Of a stretch of DNA of 5,785 bases, positions 1 through 5,785 are shown piece after piece. Source of the DNA: Opitutaceae bacterium (GTDB taxonomy: Bacteria > Verrucomicrobiota > Verrucomicrobiia > Opitutales > Opitutaceae); contig JAHFTI010000306.1 of NCBI GenBank assembly GCA_023265535.1, forward strand, positions 1-5,785. Direction: 5' to 3'. Every line of letters begins with the position of its first letter. Within the stretch, counting starts at the first letter, position 1. The notes beneath the pieces were generated by a model. The model was given only the letters and a program-made list of their open reading frames with translations, ran no database searches and was not told where the DNA came from. Made by a program: the position numbers and the translations under genes.

Positions 1-1132
1 CCTCGCGTACCGGGCAGGGAAGATCCTTCCAGGTGGGAGCCTGCGGCATGTCACCGAGCCAGGCAACGCCGCCCGGGGCACTCTCATCGCGCAGGCCGGT
101 GAGCAAGGCGTCGACGCTGTCGGCATTCTGGAAACCAATGAGGTCGGCCAGGCGCGCGATGTCGGGACGTTTCTCGAAACGGAAGGACTTCGAAAGGCGC
201 TCCCAACAGCGGCCCAAGGGGGAGTCGCCATTGGCCGCCTCCACGAGGTCGGCGAGCACACGTCCGGCGGCGACACTTTCGAGCTGCCAGGGGTCGCCGA
301 GCACGATCAGACGCGTGTCGAGGGGCGTCGCCTCGAGGAGGGCTCGCCACAGCATCACGTCGATCATCGAGGCCTCGTCGATCACAAGCACGTCCAGGCG
401 AAGCGGATTGGACGCCTTGTGTTTGCAGGTGCCGGAGGCGGGATTGTAGCCGAGCAGGCGATGCAGGGTGCTGGAGCTCCGTGCGGCCCGAAGCAACGGC
501 TCGCGCAAGTCCGGCATGCGGGTGGTCACCTCGTCGACCGCAGTCTCGACCGCCTCGCGCATGCGTTCCGCGGCCTTGCCCGTCGGCGCCGCCAGTGCGA
601 TGCGCAGTGTCTTTCCGGCGGGTGCGGTGTGCAGGAGCAGTGCGAGGATGCGCGCCAGCGTGCTGGTCTTGCCGGTGCCCGGGCCCCCGGTGATCAATGA
701 AAAGCGCTGCGTCAGGGCGGTCCTGGCCGCATTGAACTGGCCAAGGTACGGGTCCTTTTCCCCCTCCCTTACAAAGAGGGAACGCAGCAGCGCCCCAGCC
801 TCGTCGCTGAGTGGGAGCGGACTGAGTCGGGACAGTTCAATGCGGGCCCTCAGCGACCCTGCAATCGAATGTTCCGCCTTGTGGTGGGCCCAAGTCTGGA
901 GAAAGGCGTCCGCCTGGTCGCGAACCAGCACGAGGGGGCGAGGTTCTGCCTGCGGCCCGCGGCCCGCCGCGACCAGGGCTCCGCCCCAGTCCGCCTCGGC
1001 GTCCCCCTTTTCCAAGGGGAGGGCGGTGGCGCCCTTCTCGCAGTCCTCGAGAAGCTTCAGCACCCGCGCCTCGCGTGCGGGCGGCATGCCCCACCGGCGT
1101 ATCAACAATTCGGTGACAGGGTGCGTGCTCAT
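1..1132 (-). CDS. recD: RecD, exodeoxyribonuclease V alpha subunit, N-terminal part (3' end outside window)
   Basis: RecD is the 5'-3' superfamily 1B helicase of RecBCD. It speeds unwinding and, in E. coli, is needed for Chi-regulated nuclease activity. The frame runs 377 codons from ATG 1132-1130 to the left edge without a stop; E. coli RecD has 608 residues. Residues 1-110 are a poorly conserved N-terminal domain containing a recognisable RPLVLV...FLQTW strand-helix (65-81). The helicase core follows: GQFNAA (131-136), Walker A GGPGTGKT (149-156), LAAPTGKAAERM (180-191), STLHRLLG (221-228), Walker B DVLVIDEASMID (247-258), motif III VLGDPWQLESV (277-287) and KSFRF (315-319). Motifs IV-VI lie outside. 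Motif III reads GDPWQL where E. coli has GDRDQL. The start is the first candidate after an in-frame stop at 1156-1154 and overlaps the recB stop as ATGA. No Shine-Dalgarno precedes it, suggesting coupled reinitiation. The short spacing between motifs and the full core point to RecBCD-type RecD rather than the longer RecD2. Confidence 0.96.
   Translation of the reverse strand, partial: MSTHPVTELLIRRWGMPPAREARVLKLLEDCEKGATALPLEKGDAEADWGGALVAAGRGPQAEPRPLVLVRDQADAFLQTWAHHKAEHSIAGSLRARIELSRLSPLPLSDEAGALLRSLFVREGEKDPYLGQFNAARTALTQRFSLITGGPGTGKTSTLARILALLLHTAPAGKTLRIALAAPTGKAAERMREAVETAVDEVTTRMPDLREPLLRAARSSSTLHRLLGYNPASGTCKHKASNPLRLDVLVIDEASMIDVMLWRALLEATPLDTRLIVLGDPWQLESVAAGRVLADLVEAANGDSPLGRCWERLSKSFRFEKRPDIARLADLIGFQNADSVDALLTGLRDESAPGGVAWLGDMPQAPTWKDLPCPVRE
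1129..1132 (-). other. ATGA start-stop overlap, recB to recD
   Basis: The recD ATG (1132-1130) and the recB TGA (1131-1129) overlap. The bases just before the ATG read GACGCCCTTTTCGC, with no purine-rich ribosome-binding site, so recD translation probably depends on ribosomes that finish recB. That dependence is inferred from the sequence. Confidence 0.9.
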
Positions 1133-4100
1133 GCGAAAAGGGCGTCGAGGGCGTCAAGCAGGGCTTCGCCGGGATTGATGTGAAGAACGCCGTCGTGGGT
1201 TCCAGCGTGGGCGGCGCGCAGGAAGACGAGCCAGGCACCGGCCGGTGTTGCAGCGGGGTCGCTCAGGCGCAGGTGGCGGCGCAAGGCCACCAGGTAGAGG
1301 TGCGCCTGCAGCAGGTAATGTTCGTTCAGGGCGCATTGGAGCAGGCCCGCCTGCCCATAACTTTCGGCCGTTGTTCCCAGCCGGTTGGTCTTCCAGTCGA
1401 TCACACCCCATCGGCCTTCGTGGAAGACCAGCCGGTCGATGAAACCCTGGAGCAGGCCCGCCAGTCGCGCACTCGGGATGGACTCGATCATGGAGGCATA
1501 GGCGGCAAGTCCGGGCCCGCCCGCCTCCCGGAACGCCCGGGCAATGCCCTCGGTGGTGAGGGTGCCGCGAATCGGCAGGTTGAAGTGCCACTCGGAGGCA
1601 TGGGGTGCCGGGCAGGCCGCCGCGATGGTGCACTCGAGCCCCTGCAGGACGGAGCCGCAGAGTTGCGTGAGCATGTCGGCGGTGCGCGCGGTCATGTCCG
1701 GTGCCTGGGTGTCCTTCAGGCCGAGGCGGTGGCGTGCCAGGTGGGCGCGCAGCGCCTGCTCATCCAGGTCGCCAAAGTCCCACTCCTCGATCCATTCGTG
1801 AATGGCGGTGCCCACGGCCGCCCCGGCGGGAGCGTCCAGGAAGAGGTTGCACGGAGGGACCGGCTCAGGGGGACCGGACGTGCCCACGGCAGGCGCGGGC
1901 TGGGTCGAACTGTCGTGTGAGTGCTTCTCCTTGGTGAGGGCGGAGAAGGAGGTGATACCCCAGCCCGGAGGCACGACGGGAAGTATCAACTCATTGAATA
2001 CAGGCTGGGCTGCAGCTCCGCGCCACGCGCCGGGGGGAGGGAGCTCTGCCGCGGAAGGGGGCTCCACGATCGCGATGCGTCCACCCGAAAGCGTGCGAAG
2101 GCACTCGAGGCCGGCCCGATGGAAGGCCCCCCTGCCGGGAGCATATTGACCGTCCTTGGACTTCTTCCCTCCGCCCTCCACGGAGGCCTTCCATGCCTGC
2201 AGGGCAGGGGCATCGCAGGGCTCGGGCGTGTTGGCGCGCAGGAGCCAGTCCAGGCAGGAGGCCCCCAAGGCCCGCCCACCCGAACCGATGGCGCCGCAAT
2301 AGATCCAGGCGTGAACCTTGGCGCGCGTGAGGGCGACATAGGCGAGCCTCAGGCGGTCCTCGAGCTGGTTGCGGAACAGGGCGGCCATTTCCGGCGCCCC
2401 CTTGGACAACAGCTGGGTCGCCAGGAGCAGGTCGGCACCGTCCTGTCCTCCACGTCGGAGGATTTCCAGGGGGAAGGGCGGCGTGGTGCTCCAAAGGAAG
2501 GGACAGAACACGAGCTTGTACTCGAGCCCCTTGGACTTGTGCATCGTGACGATCTGGACGGCATCACTGTCGCTCTCCAGGCGCAGCTGCCGTTCCTCGT
2601 CGCTGGTCTTGCTGTCCGACGAGGCCTGTGCGACCTCGTGGGAGAGCCAGGCGGCCAGTCCCGAGGGGCGCAGCGACTCCTTGCGCTGGGTGGCCTGGAG
2701 CAGGTCGCAGAGGTGGCGGAAGTTCGTGACGCGGCGCTCCCCCTGGTCGAGGCGCGAAAGGCGGCGCGTGATGTCGAACTGCTCCTCCATTGCGGTGAGC
2801 AGCTGCGGGATGCCTCGGGTCTCCCAGAGCTCCAGCCACTGGGTGAAGCGGCGGTGCTCGCGCTCTTCCGCGTTTCCATCCTCCCTCAGGCGCGCGATCG
2901 CCAGGCTGTCCCAGCCCAGCAGGCGGGTGGCGAGGGCGGCAAAACGCAGGCCGGAATGGCGGGGATGAAGGATGGCTCGGAGGATGGCATTGAGTTCAAG
3001 GGCCTCCTCGCCCGCCATGATGTTGTCGCCGGTGCTGATGACCGCGGGGATGCCCGCCATCCTGAGCGCCTCCGCCATGGCGTCGGCCTCGGCGGTCTTG
3101 CTGGCCAGGACCGCAAAATCGCCCGGCAGGAGCCGGGTCACTTTTGTAGCACCTTCCTGGATACGGCCCTTGACGAGCAGGCGCGCGATCTCCGCCGCCA
3201 CGCGGCTGGTCACCTGCCGGAGCCGCTTGCGGCTGTTCGAATACTCGCCCGCCCGGCTGTCATCGACGAGCCACGCCTCGAGCGGCGGCTGCGGGCCGCT
3301 GCCCTCGATGCTCAGCACCGGCTCCTGCTTCAGGCCCGACGTGGCGGGATGGAAGCGCATCAGCGGATTGAGCAACGAGGAGGGGCGGCTGAAGAAGGCA
3401 TTCGTGGCGGTCACCAACGCTGCCGGTGAGCGGTAGGTGGTGCCCAGGGTGTACAGGAGCGCGCCCGGCTGGTCCCGGGCGGTGAGATAGGTGTTCACGT
3501 CCGCACCGCGGAAGGCGTAGATCGACTGCTTGGGGTCCCCAATGAGGACCAGGCGATGTTCGCCACCGGTATCGAGGAAGATCCGGCGGAAGATGGCGTA
3601 CTGGCGGGCATCGGTGTCCTGCGACTCGTCGATGATGCCGATGAGGTGTCGTTCCGCAAGGCGGGCACGCAGGACCTCGCCGTGGACCGGTGCATGCAAC
3701 GCCTTGTGCAGCGTGGTGATGATGCCGTCGTAGGTGATGAGGCGCCCCTCCGTGAGCTTTGCCTCGATCCAGCCCTTGGCCAACTGCGCGCAATGCACCT
3801 GCCAGTGCCATTGCAGGTGCTCAAGGAGGCTTTCGAGCTCGAGACAGGCCTGCATGGCGCTGCTTCGCAACAGGGCTTCGGCTGCGGGCTTCTTGCCCTT
3901 GGCGGTGGACAGCTTCCCGTCGAGCACCGCAACCCATCCGAGCGTGGCCAGGCGCTCCTGCTCCCGCACAGGCTCCTCGCCGAGCATGATCGTGAAGTGA
4001 AGCAGGCCCTTGAACTCCTGCTCGTTCTTGGGCGTGAGCACCTTCTCCCGCTCCAGGTCCATCGCGATCGCGCGGAAATGCGCGGGCAGTTCGGCCAGCC

Positions 4101-4773
4101 TTGTGCGCAATTCGGACACGACGGCGTTCCACTCCCGGACGGGAGGCCTGAACTCCGGGTTGTCGAGGCTGAGGTAGCTGCGCAGGAAGGAGGCGTCGGC
4201 GGACATGTCCCACTTGCGGGTCTCGACGATGGAGGAGAGCAGGGGATCGCGCGAGAGGTGCCGTTGCCAGAGGTCGTGCAGGGCCTCGCCGATCAGATCC
4301 TCGGCGTCGGGGACGAGTTCGGGAATGGAGGGCAGTCCGCAGAGCGTCCCCTCCATCTGCAGCACGCGCTGGCAGAAGGAATGGATCGTCGCGACACAGA
4401 GCTGGTCCAGGTCGAGCATCGCACGGCGCAGGCGCTCCTGCGCAGCGGCGTCACCCGCGTGGCGGGTGCGGAGGGCGTGCACACCCGGCTCCCGCTGCGC
4501 CTCGTCCGCGGCCGGGGCGGCGGCAAGCAATCCCATGACGCGACGCACGCGATCGGAGAGTTCCTTGGCGGCGTCATTGGTGAAGGTCACGAGCACCAGC
4601 CCGCGCAGGTCGGAAAGTGTCCCCTCGAGAAGCAGGCGCGGCACGAGGTGGCTGATGGCGTAGGTCTTGCCCGTGCCGGCGCTGGCCTCGATCACGGTGA
4701 GCCCGGGCGGGATGGGGGAGGCGCAGAAATCGAAGGACTCGGGCGCTGCGGCCTGTGCGGGTGTGCGGCTCAT
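1129..4773 (-). CDS. recB: RecB, exodeoxyribonuclease V beta subunit, helicase-nuclease, complete
   Basis: RecB is the 3'-5' helicase and sole nuclease of RecBCD. It has 1214 residues, close to E. coli RecB (about 1180). UvrD-like superfamily 1 motifs appear in order: Walker A EASAGTGKT (29-37), VTFTNDAAKEL (62-72), ATIHSFC (128-134), Walker B IIDESQDTD (380-388), IGDPKQSIYAFRGAD (411-425), GTTYRSP (444-450), VQIVTMHKSKGLEY (739-752) and AYVALTRAK (811-819). A Pro/Ala/Gly-rich linker (about 850-935) leads to TSFSALT (941-947). The C-terminal PD-(D/E)XK nuclease shows His992 in GTAIHEW, Glu1061 in EWHF, Asp1113 in GFIDRL, Asp1126 and Lys1128 in VIDWKTN, and Gln1156/Tyr1160 in YLLQAHLY. These correspond to the metal-binding and catalytic set of E. 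coli RecB, so it should be active. The frame is open upstream to an ATG at 4932, but that start would overlap recC by about 160 bases. I chose 4773 because it follows GGGAGG at 7 bases and makes an ATGA overlap with recC. The TGA stop overlaps recD the same way. Confidence 0.97.
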   Translation of the reverse strand: MSRTPAQAAAPESFDFCASPIPPGLTVIEASAGTGKTYAISHLVPRLLLEGTLSDLRGLVLVTFTNDAAKELSDRVRRVMGLLAAAPAADEAQREPGVHALRTRHAGDAAAQERLRRAMLDLDQLCVATIHSFCQRVLQMEGTLCGLPSIPELVPDAEDLIGEALHDLWQRHLSRDPLLSSIVETRKWDMSADASFLRSYLSLDNPEFRPPVREWNAVVSELRTRLAELPAHFRAIAMDLEREKVLTPKNEQEFKGLLHFTIMLGEEPVREQERLATLGWVAVLDGKLSTAKGKKPAAEALLRSSAMQACLELESLLEHLQWHWQVHCAQLAKGWIEAKLTEGRLITYDGIITTLHKALHAPVHGEVLRARLAERHLIGIIDESQDTDARQYAIFRRIFLDTGGEHRLVLIGDPKQSIYAFRGADVNTYLTARDQPGALLYTLGTTYRSPAALVTATNAFFSRPSSLLNPLMRFHPATSGLKQEPVLSIEGSGPQPPLEAWLVDDSRAGEYSNSRKRLRQVTSRVAAEIARLLVKGRIQEGATKVTRLLPGDFAVLASKTAEADAMAEALRMAGIPAVISTGDNIMAGEEALELNAILRAILHPRHSGLRFAALATRLLGWDSLAIARLREDGNAEEREHRRFTQWLELWETRGIPQLLTAMEEQFDITRRLSRLDQGERRVTNFRHLCDLLQATQRKESLRPSGLAAWLSHEVAQASSDSKTSDEERQLRLESDSDAVQIVTMHKSKGLEYKLVFCPFLWSTTPPFPLEILRRGGQDGADLLLATQLLSKGAPEMAALFRNQLEDRLRLAYVALTRAKVHAWIYCGAIGSGGRALGASCLDWLLRANTPEPCDAPALQAWKASVEGGGKKSKDGQYAPGRGAFHRAGLECLRTLSGGRIAIVEPPSAAELPPPGAWRGAAAQPVFNELILPVVPPGWGITSFSALTKEKHSHDSSTQPAPAVGTSGPPEPVPPCNLFLDAPAGAAVGTAIHEWIEEWDFGDLDEQALRAHLARHRLGLKDTQAPDMTARTADMLTQLCGSVLQGLECTIAAACPAPHASEWHFNLPIRGTLTTEGIARAFREAGGPGLAAYASMIESIPSARLAGLLQGFIDRLVFHEGRWGVIDWKTNRLGTTAESYGQAGLLQCALNEHYLLQAHLYLVALRRHLRLSDPAATPAGAWLVFLRAAHAGTHDGVLHINPGEALLDALDALFA
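4770..4773 (-). other. ATGA start-stop overlap, recC to recB
   Basis: The recB ATG (4773-4771) and the recC TGA (4772-4770) share bases. Such overlaps usually allow a terminating ribosome to restart on the next gene, which would help keep RecC and RecB at similar levels. The overlap also shows there is no room for a gene such as ptrA, which separates recC and recB in E. coli. The coupling itself is inferred. Confidence 0.9.
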
Positions 4774-5785
4774 GATGCGGCCTCCCAGTTGAGCAGGGGC
4801 GCGGAAATGGACGTGGCCCAGGCATGCCATGAGGCAAGCCTCCCGGGACCGAAGGGATCCAGGCCCCGCCAGGCGAGCTGGGCGTGGCGCGAGAGCCCCT
4901 CGCCACGGGCGTAGTTGGAATCCTGATACCATTCCCCGTCCGCGGCCTCAAGGAGGACTTCCTGATTCGGTTCCTCAGCAAGACCCTTCGCATAGGCGGC
5001 ACTCGTGGCGGGAGCGAAACACAGCGGTGCCCTGCGCCCCTCGAGCAGGCCGGCGAGAAGCAGGGCCAGGAGCTCCCGGGCGGCCCCGGGCTCGATCCCC
5101 CCACGGACCAGGGGCAGCTGGCCCGACTGAAGGCTGTCATCGAGCAGGATGCAGCCCAGCGCCTCGCCTGCCGCGCAGGAGGCCACCACGGTGCGGATCC
5201 AGGTCTCGATGGAATGCGAGGCCTTGCCGTATCCACCAATCCTATACAAAAGGACGAACCGGGACGCGCCCTGGCTGCCGAGTTCGATGCTCCCACCCAG
5301 CTCAAGGTCCAGCTCCCCGACGCGGACCTGCAGGCTCACGTTGAGCGGCGACTCGCAACGGAGCTGTCGCACGGTCTCCGCCAGTTGCGCGGTGCGCGGG
5401 TAAAGCCTGTTCCAAAGTCCCGTTCCGAGTTCCGCCAAGGGCAGGGCACGGTCCCCGGCAAGGCGTGCCTGCGTGTGCTCCGCAGGCAGGCTCGCCTCGA
5501 GCCTGTCGCGCAGGATGCTGTTGCGCACGCCCCACTCCTGCAGGCTGTCCAGCTTGAGCGGGTCGCGGTCGAGCTGGGTGTCATCCGCCTCCTCCTGGCC
5601 GAGCACGATGCCCTGCGCCTCGAGCCAGGCCCGGGCAGGGTCCCGCCAGAAGGCGACAAGTTCGTCGACACTGATGCGCACGACGCCGTCCTGTCCCGCA
5701 TCTCGGGACGACTCGGGCGAAGGGCCAGCGAAGAAGGGCGCCTCCGTGGCAGGCTCGGCTGCGTGCTCCTGCAGGCTGCGGCAGA
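4770..5785 (-). CDS. recC: RecC, exodeoxyribonuclease V gamma subunit, C-terminal part (5' end outside window)
   Basis: RecC is the scaffold of RecBCD; it splits the duplex and, in E. coli, recognises Chi. The frame is open from the right edge to a TGA at 4772-4770, giving 337 residues against about 1120 for full E. coli RecC. A GTG at 5681 is only an internal codon, because the frame runs on 34 codons to the edge without a stop. Those 34 residues form a Pro/Ala/Glu-rich linker. Then comes FWRDPARAWL (fragment residues 45-54), matching the FWRHPVRAF segment that opens the E. coli C-terminal domain. Near the end, YARGEG (291-296) and AWRGLDPF match its MVRGEG and LWRQLTPE. The domain has the RecB nuclease-like fold, but where RecB has GFID and IDWK this protein reads GGSIEL (163-168) and VLLYRIGG (177-184), so the nuclease residues appear absent, as in known RecC. 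It overlaps recB by 4 bases. Identification is firm although the Chi-reading and inactive helicase domains lie outside. Confidence 0.95.
   Translation of the reverse strand, partial: CRSLQEHAAEPATEAPFFAGPSPESSRDAGQDGVVRISVDELVAFWRDPARAWLEAQGIVLGQEEADDTQLDRDPLKLDSLQEWGVRNSILRDRLEASLPAEHTQARLAGDRALPLAELGTGLWNRLYPRTAQLAETVRQLRCESPLNVSLQVRVGELDLELGGSIELGSQGASRFVLLYRIGGYGKASHSIETWIRTVVASCAAGEALGCILLDDSLQSGQLPLVRGGIEPGAARELLALLLAGLLEGRRAPLCFAPATSAAYAKGLAEEPNQEVLLEAADGEWYQDSNYARGEGLSRHAQLAWRGLDPFGPGRLASWHAWATSISAPLLNWEAAS
4781..4786 (-). promoter_or_regulatory. Shine-Dalgarno sequence of recB (GGGAGG)
   Basis: On the minus strand GGGAGG lies 7 bases before the recB ATG at 4773, a good match to the 16S anti-Shine-Dalgarno at a suitable distance. 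It sits in the last codons of recC (the Trp-Glu-Ala stretch) and decides in favour of this start over the in-frame ATG at 4932. Confidence 0.8.

Noticed and set aside
837..1238. A minus-strand frame overlapping the recB end and recD start (about 133 codons)
   Set aside because: It is out of frame with both genes and has no motif. The recD frame at the same place carries the clear helicase protein.
1921..3429. A long plus-strand reading frame of about 500 codons opposite recB
   Set aside because: It lies wholly antisense to RecB helicase motifs, its product is rich in Arg, Gly and Ala with no recognisable domain, and I see no ribosome-binding site. GC-rich codon use on one strand commonly leaves the other strand free of stops.
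3795..3820. A perfect 8-base inverted repeat with a 10-base loop (GCACCTGC / GCAGGTGC)
   Set aside because: It is inside recB with no T-tract or other signal, so it is probably incidental.
3556..4914. A second long plus-strand reading frame of about 450 codons opposite the start of recB
   Set aside because: Same explanation: it is the shadow of conserved recB codons, has no recognisable family, and crosses the recB/recC junction without any sign of its own start.
4774..4932. An N-terminal extension of RecB of 53 residues from the ATG at 4932
   Set aside because: It would overlap conserved recC sequence by about 160 bases. The extension is Arg/Ala-rich with no family resemblance, and the ATG at 4773 has a good Shine-Dalgarno sequence and an ATGA overlap.
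5236..5256. A small AT-richer patch (CCTATACAAAAGG) resembling a -10 box on the plus strand
   Set aside because: It is within recC codons, has no matching -35 element, and faces only antisense sequence.
5466..5488. A perfect 8-base inverted repeat with a 7-base loop (TGCCTGCG / CGCAGGCA)
   Set aside because: It lies inside the recC coding sequence, has no T-tract, and a stem this short arises often by chance in GC-rich DNA. Not called a terminator.

Overview
The whole window is one coding block on the minus strand: recC (5' part outside the right edge), recB (complete) and recD (3' part outside the left edge). These are the three subunits of exonuclease V (RecBCD), the helicase-nuclease that processes double-strand breaks for RecA-dependent recombination and degrades linear foreign DNA. 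I see no mobile element, RNA gene, CRISPR array, or non-coding gap longer than a few bases. I looked for an undescribed system and did not find one.

Layout in the direction of transcription (right to left): recC C-terminal 337 codons (5785 to 4770), recB 1214 codons (4773 to 1129), recD N-terminal 377 codons (1132 to 1). Both junctions are 4-base ATGA overlaps, so the genes form one translationally coupled unit. There is no ptrA between recC and recB, unlike Escherichia coli. recB has a strong Shine-Dalgarno sequence inside the end of recC. recD has none and probably depends on ribosomes finishing recB.

How the genes work together: RecB supplies a 3'-5' superfamily 1 helicase and the only active nuclease. 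RecD supplies a 5'-3' helicase. RecC holds the complex together, splits the strands and, in E. coli, reads Chi. All catalytic motifs visible in RecB are intact, and the visible RecD helicase motifs are present, one with an unusual spelling. The RecC C-terminal domain seems to lack nuclease residues, as known for the family.

The DNA is GC-rich (about two thirds G+C by eye), with strong third-position GC bias that opens long false reading frames on the other strand. A full RecBCD with this gene order suits a high-GC proteobacterium, but other phyla carry RecBCD too and the phylum cannot be settled from this window. E. coli comparisons below are from memory, not from an alignment program.
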